From Candidatus Babeliales bacterium (GTDB lineage Bacteria; Babelota; Babeliae; Babelales; Vermiphilaceae), in the NCBI GenBank assembly GCA_020049835.1, contig JAGVLK010000021.1, forward strand, positions 1 through 64,000: DNA of 64,000 nucleotides. The letters run 5' to 3'. Shown one piece after another: positions 7,749 through 16,248 of the stretch. The first letter of the stretch is position 1. Every line of letters starts with the position of its first letter. A model generated the notes under the pieces. It made no database searches. It was not told where the DNA came from and worked only from the letters and a program-made list of their open reading frames with translations. A program made the position numbers and the translations under genes.

Positions 7749-9227
7749 GTGGAAAGAAAGTTATTCTTTAAATTGCTGGCATTGTGGTATGGCATAAGCG
7801 CCATGCAACTCTATGCAGCCGACACAACGTTACAAATTCAAGAAGCACCAACCGTACACACCAAAAAAAAGGCGCGCTATACCTTTATTGTCTATATGGC
7901 CGCAGATAATGATTTGCGCAGATTTGCAGCACGTAACATTAAACAGATGGCTGCAATTGGTTCCATAGCAAAACTGATTAATATTGTTGTACATCTTGAT
8001 ATACGCCTTGCCGGTAACAAGAAAATTACGCGCCGCTATTATATAGAAAAAGATCGCGTATTGCATGTTAATGCATACGATCCGGACACACAAATGATGG
8101 ACAGCGGATTACCTGAAACATTAATCTCTTGTTGTAAATGGGCAATTGAAAGTTATCCGGCAGATAATTATGCACTTATTATCTGGAATCATGGCACCGG
8201 TATAATAGACCCTACGCATGGCAGAGTGATTAATCCAACGGAGCTTTTTGTCTATAATCCGGAAATTAATATGCTCGAGCTTGATCGCTCAATAAGCATT
8301 TTACGCACCACAGAAGAAATGCCGTCTGATGACGAATCTACGCTTAATGCACTGGCGCTATTAGATGATAGCGATGTATTACTCGATGAAACAGCAACAT
8401 GGCAAGAGGATCTCCTGTTGACACAAGATCCACGCGGCGTATGTTGGGACGATTCCGTGGGCAACTATCTTACTAACCAAAAACTGGATTATGCGCTGCA
8501 AACTATTCGCGATAACTATTTACATGGTGGCAAATTTAGCATCATTGGATTCGATGCATGCTTAATGTCTATGTTGGAAGTTGCTAATCTGATTTCTAAA
8601 CATGCTGATTTTATGGTGGGCTCACAAGAAGTTGAGCTGGGTACCGGATGGAACTACCAAAAAGCACTCGAGATATTTACGCGCACATCGCCGCAACCGC
8701 AGCAGTTTGCACAGCATATTGCGCAGGTATACAAGGATAGTTATGCAAGTATAACCAATGATTATACACAATCAACGGTCAATCTTGCAGCCATACAAGC
8801 GGTTGAAGATTCTTTGGATGCAGTTGCTTCATTACTCGTGCAAGCACTTGCTATCGATCGCAACAAGAGCGTGCTCAACGCAATACGCGCAAGCAAAAAC
8901 AAACTGCTTTGTACACACTTTGATGAACCAAGTTATATTGATTTGCATCATTTCTTAACCAATCTTGAGCAAAACTTAAAACATTTTGCCTGTACTGATC
9001 GCGCCGCATGCACACGCATTGTAAACAATCTCAAAAAGGCGATATCTGCAACAAAGAATGCCATTGAACAAGCGGTACTTACTAATGTAGCCGGCGCAAG
9101 TTTACAGTTGGCCCAAGGGTTATCTATCTATTTCCCCGAGCAACGCATACATAGCTCATACATGAGAACCGACTTCTATCAGCAGAATAGCTGGGCACGT
9201 CTTCTAGAAGCATATGTTTCAGCATAA
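7749..9227 (+). CDS. Exported clostripain-family (C11) cysteine protease
   Basis: The family's catalytic residues are visible: the histidine in IIWNHGTG and the cysteine in GFDACLMS, after the opening strand TFIVYMAADNDL. C11 enzymes usually cleave after Arg or Lys. The frame opens at ATG 7701, but AAGGAGGGGG (7734-7743) points to the GTG at 7749, and that start gives a proper signal peptide (ERKLFFKLLALWYGISAMQLYA) and 492 aa. An acidic insert of about 90 residues (rich in Asp/Glu, ending before the TRDP-like stretch) separates the His and Cys regions. It is probably secreted; the substrate is unknown. Confidence 0.88.
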   Translation: MERKLFFKLLALWYGISAMQLYAADTTLQIQEAPTVHTKKKARYTFIVYMAADNDLRRFAARNIKQMAAIGSIAKLINIVVHLDIRLAGNKKITRRYYIEKDRVLHVNAYDPDTQMMDSGLPETLISCCKWAIESYPADNYALIIWNHGTGIIDPTHGRVINPTELFVYNPEINMLELDRSISILRTTEEMPSDDESTLNALALLDDSDVLLDETATWQEDLLLTQDPRGVCWDDSVGNYLTNQKLDYALQTIRDNYLHGGKFSIIGFDACLMSMLEVANLISKHADFMVGSQEVELGTGWNYQKALEIFTRTSPQPQQFAQHIAQVYKDSYASITNDYTQSTVNLAAIQAVEDSLDAVASLLVQALAIDRNKSVLNAIRASKNKLLCTHFDEPSYIDLHHFLTNLEQNLKHFACTDRAACTRIVNNLKKAISATKNAIEQAVLTNVAGASLQLAQGLSIYFPEQRIHSSYMRTDFYQQNSWARLLEAYVSA

Positions 9228-9237
9228 AACGGAGAGT

Positions 9238-9275
9238 GGTATGAAGGCGCTGCGTTAATGCCGCACCTTCATACC
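9238..9275 (+). terminator. Hairpin terminator after the C11 protease
   Basis: A perfect 10-bp stem GGTATGAAGG (9238-9247) / CCTTCATACC (9266-9275) starts 10 nt after the stop codon and can be extended inward by further GC pairs. The sequence that follows is only mildly T-rich, so termination strength is uncertain. Confidence 0.5.
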
Positions 9276-9374
9276 GCCTTATAACCATTTGCAGTCTACA
9301 TGACAACTCGGTACACTTTAAGCAGTATTAAAAACCGCTTATAATCACCATAGCAATACCAAAAAGTAACCTCT

Positions 9375-9947
9375 ATGAATACACCTACCGGCAAAGCAGC
9401 AGCCCTTGCAAAACTGCATCAAGCTTATACAACATCACCTGATTTACTCATTGCCAATGGCAGCACAAAGATTATTTTTGGCCATGGTAGCGCCGATGCT
9501 CGCATTGTATTTATTGGTGAAGCGCCCGGCGAGCAAGAAGATCGTCTCGGCGAACCCTTTGTTGGCAAATCGGGTCAACTGCTGAATAAAATTTTTGAAG
9601 CGATTGGCCTGAAGCGCAGCGACGTATATATTACCAACGCCGTTAAAGTACGACCACCAAATAATCGCAAACCATCACCACTGGAAATTGAACGCTCAAA
9701 AGAGCTGCTCATGAAACAGCTTGCCATTATTCAACCGCGCATTGTTTGCACGCTCGGCTCATCGGCGCTGCACGCCCTAACTGATGCGCAGCAACCAATT
9801 ACCAAAGTGCGCGGCAAGCCAATCAAGGCGGCGAACTTAGTCATTCTGCCGACGTATCACCCTGCTTACATTTTACGCAACCCCAAAGAGTTGGCGACAT
9901 TGTACCATGACATTGCCTATGTTTATGACCAGGCTTATCCGAAATAA
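9375..9947 (+). CDS. udg: Family 4 uracil-DNA glycosylase lacking the Fe-S cysteines
   Basis: Family 4 UDGs remove uracil from DNA and normally bind a [4Fe-4S] cluster through four cysteines. Motif 1 is intact (GEAPGEQEDRLGEPFVGKSG, 48-67), as are TNAVKVRPPNNRKP (88-101) and motif 2 (YHPAYILRNP, 161-170). The length of 190 aa is slightly short. The protein has only one cysteine (C125, in RIVCTLG), which is not a ligand position. The CxxC-like site reads Y..S near residues 18-21, KCRPP reads KVRPP, and the fourth position is Ser (about 108). All four ligands appear to be lost. The enzyme is otherwise well conserved and may be active without the cluster. Confidence 0.92.
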   Translation: MNTPTGKAAALAKLHQAYTTSPDLLIANGSTKIIFGHGSADARIVFIGEAPGEQEDRLGEPFVGKSGQLLNKIFEAIGLKRSDVYITNAVKVRPPNNRKPSPLEIERSKELLMKQLAIIQPRIVCTLGSSALHALTDAQQPITKVRGKPIKAANLVILPTYHPAYILRNPKELATLYHDIAYVYDQAYPK

Positions 9948-10013
9948 TCCAATCTGAACAAAAACAAAGATAATCTCCACACTAACCAGTATGGCTGAAA
10001 CTTTCTGGCAAGT

Positions 10014-10345
10014 GGTGGATAACTTGGTGGATAAGTGGTGGATAAGTGGTGGATAACTTGTGGATAACTTCAAAACCGATTTTAACCACCCCTTGAAAAC
10101 CGCCTGCAGATCGCCCATAAAAAATGTGTCAAAAAAAGATTGTGGCTATTAATGGTACATTTGGAGAAAATTGAGACATTTATCCACAAGTTGTCCACCA
10201 GTTATCCACCACTTATCCACCACCTGGTGGATTTCGATATGCCCCATCAAATCAACAGATCGTTAAAAATTTTCTTGAGTTATCCACCAAAAACATCTTC
10301 ATCTATTATCTTAATATATTAATAACAGGTTATATATAAAATATG
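10014..10345. other. oriC: DnaA-box arrays and AT-rich region: candidate replication origin
   Basis: Five boxes in TGTGGATAA orientation start at 10014, 10026, 10037, 10048 and 10059; the last is a perfect DnaA box and the others read GGTGGATAA. After a 112-bp spacer come four boxes in the opposite orientation at 10180 (perfect TTATCCACA), 10191, 10202 and 10213, exactly 11 bp apart, then an opposed variant at 10226 and an isolated box at 10280. An AT-rich stretch (10289-10345) follows and could unwind. jag and mnmE, genes often near oriC, lie 6-8 kb away. dnaA is not in the window. Alternatives are a DnaA-titrating site or an iteron-like array. Confidence 0.75.
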
Positions 10346-10402
10346 TTAATGGCTGGAAGCAGTATTTTTTATGCCACCCCTATCTTTTTTTTAGAAATTT
10401 TT

Positions 10403-10412
10403 ATGCTATACT
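10403..10412 (+). promoter_or_regulatory. Possible -10 element upstream of nusA
   Basis: TATACT at 10407-10412 lies about 40 bp before the nusA GTG, in a very AT-rich stretch. No convincing -35 hexamer is visible at the usual spacing, so this is tentative. Confidence 0.35.
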
Positions 10413-10451
10413 AAAATAAGCCACTCGAAATGACCTTAATCAAAGGATACC

Positions 10452-11540
10452 GTGAAACTATCAGCCGTTATTGAAGACCTAGTAGAGGAAAGAGGTCTGG
10501 ACAGAGCCGTTTTAAGCACTATTATTAGCGAAGGCATCTTTGCCGCATACGAAAAAAAATATCCCGAACTTACGTTGCGCGTAGAGTATGACAAAAAATC
10601 TGATGACCTTGTTGTAGAGGTCCAAAAAAATGTTGTTGCCACTGTAGAAGATGAGCTTGCAGAAATTAGCGTTCGCAAAGCCAAGAACATCGATACAAAA
10701 CTCAATGTAGGCGACACTGTTTGGCTGCCTTTTGACGGTAAAATTGGCCGTATTGAGATTTTGCGTGCTAAGCAAGTTATTGCCGGCAAAATTCGTCATA
10801 TCGAAGCTATGGCAATCTACGAGCAGTTCAAAGATAAAGAAGACACTATCGTTCATGGCGTTGTGCATAAAATTGAACGCGGCGGCATCTCAGTTAAGTT
10901 GGGTGACACCTTGGCATTCTTGCCAAAATCGCTCACCAGTCCCGTCGACAAATGCATTGTGGGTTACCCTATACGTGCGCTTCTTAAAGAGGTCTTGGTT
11001 GAACCTCGTAATGAAAATCAGTTAATTCTTGATCGTGTGTCGGAAGAGTTTTTATACAAGCTGTTTGAGCTTGAAATCCCTGAAGTTTTTGAAAACCTTG
11101 TCGAGATCAAGAAGATTGTACGCATTGCAGGTTACAAATCAAAAGTGGTTGTTGCCTCAAATGATCTTAATATCGATCCTGTCGGCACTTGCGTGGGTGT
11201 TGGCGGCGTCCGCATTAAGCCGATTCTTAAAGAGCTTGGCGGCGAAAAGATCGATGTAATTGCATGGTCAGATTCTCCTGAAATCATGGTGAAGAATGCA
11301 CTGAAGCCGGCTGTGGTTAACCGCGTTGAGCTTGAAGATAATTCTGCAACCGTTTGGGTTGATGACGATCAACGCTCTTTGGCTATTGGAAAAGGTGGCC
11401 AAAACATCGCGCTGGCATCCAAATTAACGGGATACAGTATCGATTTAGCACAACAGGAAGTACATCATCAACCTTTTAGCCAAGATGAGTTTGCTCAATC
11501 AGAGCAGGTAGAAGAGAGTTTTCCAGACAACGAAGAGTAA
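10452..11540 (+). CDS. nusA: Transcription termination/antitermination factor NusA
   Basis: NusA binds RNA polymerase and nascent RNA and modulates pausing, termination and antitermination. The 362-aa protein shows the N-terminal polymerase-binding domain (1-125), an S1 domain (about 135-200), and two KH domains with GVGG (in CVGVGGVRIKPI) and GKGG (in IGKGGQNIALAS). It lacks the C-terminal acidic repeats of E. coli NusA, like the Bacillus protein. Translation starts at GTG 10452, with AAAGGA 4 nt upstream. infB follows 13 bp later, the classic nusA-infB arrangement; rimP and rbfA are not beside them. Confidence 0.96.
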   Translation: MKLSAVIEDLVEERGLDRAVLSTIISEGIFAAYEKKYPELTLRVEYDKKSDDLVVEVQKNVVATVEDELAEISVRKAKNIDTKLNVGDTVWLPFDGKIGRIEILRAKQVIAGKIRHIEAMAIYEQFKDKEDTIVHGVVHKIERGGISVKLGDTLAFLPKSLTSPVDKCIVGYPIRALLKEVLVEPRNENQLILDRVSEEFLYKLFELEIPEVFENLVEIKKIVRIAGYKSKVVVASNDLNIDPVGTCVGVGGVRIKPILKELGGEKIDVIAWSDSPEIMVKNALKPAVVNRVELEDNSATVWVDDDQRSLAIGKGGQNIALASKLTGYSIDLAQQEVHHQPFSQDEFAQSEQVEESFPDNEE

Positions 11541-11553
11541 GTTGAAGTGAATT

Positions 11554-13536
11554 ATGCGTGTATACGAGTTTGCAAAAAAGGTTGATGTGGCATCTAAAGA
11601 GCTTATACAAGTTCTTGCCGATGCCGGCTATGAAGTAAAAAATCACATGGCCGTTTTAACTGATAATGAGATAGCATTGCTTGAAAAAAAATATAAAAAA
11701 ACAACTGAGTCAAGAAATCAGGTAGAGCAGCAACCTTTTGTTCCTGAACCGCAAGAGCAAGAAATGCAAGAAGTAGAGGTGCCCGAAGTAGCAGAAGTAG
11801 AATCTCCCTACAAAAAGAAGCCACCCGTTGAATATACTCCCGGCGTTGAAGAAATTGTCCTTGTGCCGATGACTCCCGGCGATTTTGCCGATCGCACAGT
11901 GTTGCCTGTACAAGAGGTAATTGTAACACTTCTTAAATGGGGCATTCTTGCACCAAAAAATAGATTACTTTCTGAAGAGATTGTTGAGCGACTTGCAGAA
12001 CATTATCAAATCACGGTAAAGCGCCCTGAGCATCAGGAAAAGCAAGAAGGCAAGAAAGATCTCTTTATTTCAGAAACTCCCGAAATCCAAAAACGAGCTC
12101 CGATTATAGTTGTGCTTGGTCACGTTGACCATGGCAAAACAACGTTGTTGGATTACATTCGCAAAACACGTGTTGCCGCACGTGAAAAAGGTGGTATTAC
12201 GCAACATTTAGGTGCATATTCTGTGCAAACAAAGCATGGTAATATTGTGTTCCTTGATACTCCAGGCCATGAAGCGTTTACTAAAATTCGTACACGTGGA
12301 TTAAAAGTTGCTGACATCGCTATTTTAGTGGTCGCGCTTGATGATGGTGTTATGCCACAAACTATCGAAGCAATTAAAATTGCTAAACAGATGGAAGTGC
12401 CGATCATCGTTGCCATGAATAAAATTGACAAAGCGGATGCGCAACGCATCGAAATTCTTAAGCGTCAATTAGCGCAACAGGATCTTCTGGCAGAAGATTG
12501 GGGCGGACAAATAGTTTGTGTGCCAATTTCTGCAAAGACTGGCCAAGGCGTTGATGAATTGCTGGAAATGATCGATTTACAATCGCAAATTATGGAATTA
12601 GAAACTGACGTTTCCGGTCCGGCAAAAGGATATGTACTTGAATCTAAATTAGAAAAAGGTCGTGGTCCGGTTGCAACGGTTATCTTGCAGCAAGGTAGTT
12701 TGCACATCGGTGATTTCTTTAATAGCGGACAAACTTCAGGTAAAGTAACGTCATTGGTAGATTCATACGGTAAGCGCCTTAAAGAGGTATTGCCTGGCTA
12801 TCCGGTGCAAGTTGCGGGCTTTGAAGCGTTGCCACAAGCTGGTGATTCATTAATCGCGGGCAGCAAAGCTGAAGTTAAAAAAGCAATACAGCCTACCAAG
12901 CACGTAGTTAAAATGGCGCGTGGTGAAAAATCGATTAACATCTGCATTAAAGCAGATTCTAATTCGTCAATCGAAGCGCTGGAAGATGCTATTCGCAAGT
13001 TATCAAAAAAAATAAAACATGTTGATTTTCATATCGTAGCATCAGGTGTTGGTGACATTAGCGAACGTGATATCATGTTGGCGAGCCACACCGGATCAGC
13101 AATTATCGGATTGCATATTAAAGCTGAACCGAATGCACAACTGCTCGCTCAAAAAGAACATGTTTCTATACAGCTGTTTGATATTATCTATAAACTTCTT
13201 GAAACGTTGCAAGAAACTGCAGACAAACAAAAAGAAGTTAAGATGATTGATAAAAAAGTTGGCGAAGCGGTTATTCGTAAAGTATTTGATATCAAGAAAT
13301 TGGGTATCATTGCCGGTTGTTATGTGCGCGAAGGTATCTTTGTGCGCACGGGCAAGGTTGTGGTATGGCGCGGTAAATACAAGATTGCCGAAGGTCCAAT
13401 TACCAGTTTGCAACGTGATGGCAAATCGGTAAAAGAGGTGCATACGGGCTTTGAATGTGCATTTATGGCCGAAGGTATTACCGACTTTGAAGTTGATGAT
13501 CGCGTAGAGTGTATTACTTCGGTTCCGGAAAAATAA
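11554..13536 (+). CDS. infB: Translation initiation factor IF-2
   Basis: IF-2 is the GTPase that brings initiator tRNA to the ribosome and promotes subunit joining. An IF2_N motif lies at 1-48 and a second IF2_N-like domain at about 110-157, joined by an acidic Glu/Pro linker. The G domain follows with GHVDHGKT (189-196), DTPGHEAF and NKID, then the beta-barrel domain II, domain III (about 455-545) and the C-terminal fMet-tRNA-binding domain. The 660-aa length is short compared with enteric IF-2 because the N-terminal region is reduced. It is cotranscribed with nusA. Confidence 0.97.
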   Translation: MRVYEFAKKVDVASKELIQVLADAGYEVKNHMAVLTDNEIALLEKKYKKTTESRNQVEQQPFVPEPQEQEMQEVEVPEVAEVESPYKKKPPVEYTPGVEEIVLVPMTPGDFADRTVLPVQEVIVTLLKWGILAPKNRLLSEEIVERLAEHYQITVKRPEHQEKQEGKKDLFISETPEIQKRAPIIVVLGHVDHGKTTLLDYIRKTRVAAREKGGITQHLGAYSVQTKHGNIVFLDTPGHEAFTKIRTRGLKVADIAILVVALDDGVMPQTIEAIKIAKQMEVPIIVAMNKIDKADAQRIEILKRQLAQQDLLAEDWGGQIVCVPISAKTGQGVDELLEMIDLQSQIMELETDVSGPAKGYVLESKLEKGRGPVATVILQQGSLHIGDFFNSGQTSGKVTSLVDSYGKRLKEVLPGYPVQVAGFEALPQAGDSLIAGSKAEVKKAIQPTKHVVKMARGEKSINICIKADSNSSIEALEDAIRKLSKKIKHVDFHIVASGVGDISERDIMLASHTGSAIIGLHIKAEPNAQLLAQKEHVSIQLFDIIYKLLETLQETADKQKEVKMIDKKVGEAVIRKVFDIKKLGIIAGCYVREGIFVRTGKVVVWRGKYKIAEGPITSLQRDGKSVKEVHTGFECAFMAEGITDFEVDDRVECITSVPEK

Positions 13537-13560
13537 AATACAAATTAAGTGTCGAGTATC

Positions 13561-13591
13561 CTCTTTGTCATCCTCGCTTGCGGGGATCCAG
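13561..13591 (+). repeat. Single palindromic repeat of the REP-like family
   Basis: The unit runs from GTCATCCTCGC to GGGGATCCAG (13567-13591) and is itself an imperfect hairpin (ATCCTCGC-TT-GCGGGGAT), preceded by a short T run. The same unit occurs at 19783 and 34141, and in reverse at 19867 and 34533. This copy has no opposite partner within 80 bp, but a full pair starts 84 bp downstream. It lies just after infB and could serve as its terminator. Confidence 0.75.
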
Positions 13592-13670
13592 ATATTTTAA
13601 ATAAACAGAATGTTTGGGAAAAGAGGTCGTGTGATATTTCTTGGTTCTAATTTTTTATATAGAGCCAATC

Positions 13671-13813
13671 CCTTGTCTTCCTCGCGTATGCGGGGATCCA
13701 GTGATTGGTAAATCATTTAAAAATTTTTGTGTCTGTACAATTAGTGCTCAAATATTTATGATATTTGTTGAAATTTTATACCTGGATCCCCGCTTACGCG
13801 AGGAAGACAAAAA
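13671..13813. repeat. Inverted pair of REP-like repeats (REPIN-like element)
   Basis: The left arm at 13675-13701 (GTCTTCCTCGCGTATGCGGG..) and the right arm at 13782-13808 are reverse complements with one mismatch. Both share the variant GTCTTCC (not GTCATCC) seen nowhere else in the window. This matched variation suggests that the two arms belong to one unit. About 80 bp of AT-rich, non-coding DNA lies between them. The right arm ends 21 bp before the probable start of the next gene. Confidence 0.8.
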
Positions 13814-13829
13814 AAGGGAACAACAAAGT

Positions 13830-14840
13830 ATGATGTTGGTAGATGCGCCCTGGTCTCTGATTATAGGCGCTTATGCATTAGCTGGAGCGATAACTTACTA
13901 TCTTGTGCCTCGCTGCATTGCCATCGCTCAAAAATTTAATATTCTTGATCATCCCAATGGTACCATTAAAACACATGCTGTGCCGACTGCCTATTTAGGT
14001 GGTGTTGCAGTCTATTTGGGTTTTCTTGTATCAGTTGGTTTAGTCTTTCCTTTTGATAATCAATTTTTTCTTTTTTTCATCGGTTCAACCATTCTTTTTT
14101 TTGTTGGGCTCATAGACGACCTTATGCCGCTTGCGCCGTTGCAGAAATTTATTGGGCAAGCATTGGCAGTGATCTGTTTTTTAAAAGGTGGCATTTACGT
14201 TAAAGCGCATATTTTGCATGATATCCCTACGATACTGCTTTCTGCACTCTGGATGCTCTTTGTGATCAATACCATAAATTTAATTGATATCATGGATGGT
14301 CTGGCAACAGTAGTTGCGCTTTTTTGTGCAAGCAGTTTTTTTATTATTGCACTCATGGGTTGCCAGTATACTATCGCCCTGCTGCTAGCTGTGTTTATGG
14401 GTAACCTTATGGCGTTTCTAGTATTTAACAAGCCGCGAGCATCTATCTATTTAGGGGATGCCGGATCGTTGTTTATAGGTGGCATTTTGTCAGTTATACC
14501 CTTTTTAATTAATTGGGGCTCGCTGACGCACTACGGCTTTATTGCCCCATTTATTATTTTGGCCATTCCGCTGTTGGAAGGAACCTTTCTTATCCTGATT
14601 CGTACCTATAAACATATTCCATTCTATAAGCCGAGCCCGGATCATTTTGCCATTAAGCTTAAATTGCAGGGATACAGCCCAAAAGAGGTCCTTGTTGGGG
14701 TCAGTTGTGCCTCAATTATACTTATGATTGTTGCAATTGGGTTCGTTGCCGAGGTAATATCGTTGTTGCAAGTTATCATGCTTGGTCTGTTATTTGCAAC
14801 AAACTGGACATACTGCATCTATCTCAAAAGAAATCAATAA
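13830..14840 (+). CDS. WecA/MraY-family undecaprenyl-phosphate sugar-1-phosphate transferase
   Basis: This polytopic enzyme family (glycosyltransferase family 4) transfers a sugar-1-phosphate from a UDP-sugar to undecaprenyl phosphate, the first membrane step of surface-polymer or peptidoglycan synthesis. Visible motifs are GLIDDLMPLAPLQKF (acidic pair), NTINLIDIMDGLA, YLGDAGSLFIG and the C-terminal SPDHFAIKLKLQGYS. These favour a WecA/TagO-like over an MraY-like enzyme. The frame is open from 13641, but that extension is repeat DNA; ATG 13830 or 13833 gives the normal N-terminus (336 aa). No glycosyltransferase cluster adjoins it. Confidence 0.88.
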   Translation: MMLVDAPWSLIIGAYALAGAITYYLVPRCIAIAQKFNILDHPNGTIKTHAVPTAYLGGVAVYLGFLVSVGLVFPFDNQFFLFFIGSTILFFVGLIDDLMPLAPLQKFIGQALAVICFLKGGIYVKAHILHDIPTILLSALWMLFVINTINLIDIMDGLATVVALFCASSFFIIALMGCQYTIALLLAVFMGNLMAFLVFNKPRASIYLGDAGSLFIGGILSVIPFLINWGSLTHYGFIAPFIILAIPLLEGTFLILIRTYKHIPFYKPSPDHFAIKLKLQGYSPKEVLVGVSCASIILMIVAIGFVAEVISLLQVIMLGLLFATNWTYCIYLKRNQ

Positions 14841-14956
14841 ATATCGTTTCTAATAAGATTAAAAATTGTTGTTGCTTTTTTGTTGTTTTTTTAAAAACGC
14901 ATAGCATTTTTTTAAAAAGCCCGTATTTATCCCCCTTTTTCTGTTGTTGCTTTTTT

Positions 14957-15155
14957 GATATACTAAGAATTGTTGCAGTAATATTAAAATACGAGAAACT
15001 TAGAAATGTCTTAAGCTGAGATCATACTCAAAGTGATTACTGAGGGTATGGTTAAACGCACTGCTTGCTGAGGAAGTAATAGATTGTGGCCGAAAAAGCT
15101 TTTTGCTACAGTTCCTTCTTAGCTCTCTGGAAACAGGTCAGAGTCTATTACTTTA
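14957..15155 (+). ncRNA. Possible structured non-coding RNA
   Basis: This 327-bp gap between two genes is unusually foldable. A ten-base closing stem (AAGTAATAGA at 15074-15083 with TCTATTACTT at 15144-15153) would enclose two hairpins: one around AAAAAGCTTTTT (15086-15110) and one capped by GGAAA (15124-15144). A separate hairpin CATACTCA/TGAGGGTATG lies at 15023-15050. TGATATACT at 14956-14964 looks like an extended -10. I could not match it to RNase P, SRP, 6S or tmRNA. It may instead be 3'-UTR structure of the convergent nfo gene. Confidence 0.3.
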
Positions 15156-15167
15156 CTCGCGCTTCTC

Positions 15168-16025
15168 TTAATCCAACAAATCTCGTATCGTTTTCAGGTT
15201 CCGCGCATCATCATCAGCTGTATCTTTGGGTGTTTCCAAGATTTTTGGCAGATGAGCCAGTCGTGGATCGTTCATTAAGGCGGCGAATGTTGCCAACCCT
15301 AATTGCCCTTCGCCAATATGTTCATGCCGGTCAACCCTGGTACCAAGCCCCTTTTTTGAGTCATTAAGATGAATGGCATAGAGGTTATTAAGACCGATGA
15401 TGCTATTAAATAACGTTATAACCCCATTATAGTTATTTTTAAGATCATATCCTGCGGCATATACGTGGCAGGTGTCCAGACAAACCCCGATGGGGCTTGT
15501 AGGTGCAACTGCGTTTAAAATGGTAGCTAGTTGCTCAAAGGTGAAACAAGTGTTGGTACCTTGACCGGCCATAGTTTCCAATAAAAGTTTGGGGTTACCT
15601 GCAGGAGTTTCTTGAAAAACTAAATTCAGCTCCTGCGCAACATGGGCAAGGCTCGCTTGGATAGTTCCGGTGCCATAGGAGCCTGGATGTACTATCAGAG
15701 CATCAACATCGAGTGTAACAGCTCGTTGATATTCGGTAATCAAGGCATTTCGTGCTTTGGTGCGTTGAGTTTCATCGCCTGATGCGATATTAATTAAATA
15801 ACTTGCATGGATGGCCACGTAACCAAGTGGCGCAACACGTAATGCTTCATGATACCGAGCAAGTTGTTCATCGGTGATGGCGGGTGCATGCCATTGGCGA
15901 TTACTTTTGCTAAAAAACTGTACTGCTGTGCAGCCAAGGTTGCGAGCAGCATAGATTGCCTGTTCAAAGCCACCGGCAATGGAAAGATGTGCGCCCAGCA
16001 GTGGTTGTGATAATGATTTTTTCAT
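15168..16025 (-). CDS. nfo: Deoxyribonuclease IV (AP endonuclease)
   Basis: Endonuclease IV cuts DNA 5' to abasic sites in base-excision repair, which fits with the uracil glycosylase encoded 5 kb upstream. The 285-aa TIM-barrel protein shows the family motifs with zinc-binding residues: GAHLSIAGG (11-19), AIHASYL, LIVHPGSYG, GVCLDTCHVYAAGYD, AIHLNDSK and DRHEHIGEG. Its length matches the family. AAAGGA lies 5 nt before the ATG. It stands alone, divergent from the outer-membrane protein gene upstream. Confidence 0.96.
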   Translation of the reverse strand: MKKSLSQPLLGAHLSIAGGFEQAIYAARNLGCTAVQFFSKSNRQWHAPAITDEQLARYHEALRVAPLGYVAIHASYLINIASGDETQRTKARNALITEYQRAVTLDVDALIVHPGSYGTGTIQASLAHVAQELNLVFQETPAGNPKLLLETMAGQGTNTCFTFEQLATILNAVAPTSPIGVCLDTCHVYAAGYDLKNNYNGVITLFNSIIGLNNLYAIHLNDSKKGLGTRVDRHEHIGEGQLGLATFAALMNDPRLAHLPKILETPKDTADDDARNLKTIRDLLD

Positions 16026-16248
16026 GGATTTCCTTTAACGAATACTACATTAATATATCATGACGGTTTTAAGCTGAAAACTCCTTTTAAGTGCGGCAAT
16101 TTATTGACAAAAAGGGCGGATGGAGTAACCTAAATAATACCACTTGTGGGCCTTGATGTAATCTAAGTGGATCAAAGAATGAAGCAGATAAGGCTCGAAT
16201 ATGTTCATTATTTGATTACTTTTTACAAGTTTACACAGGTGTATTTCT

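Noticed and set aside
10014-10067. CRISPR or iteron array
   Set aside because: The units are 11 bp with no unique spacers, and they match the DnaA box; the mirrored second array and AT-rich flank favour an origin.
13641-13829. 63-residue N-terminal extension of the WecA-like protein
   Set aside because: It is translated repeat DNA without homology to the family; ATG 13830/13833 gives the normal start.
15013-15060. TPP riboswitch-like words (CTGAGATCATAC ... CTGAGGGTATGG)
   Set aside because: The 5' GGGGUGC strand and the AGCGTAGGGA end are missing, and no thiamine gene lies downstream.
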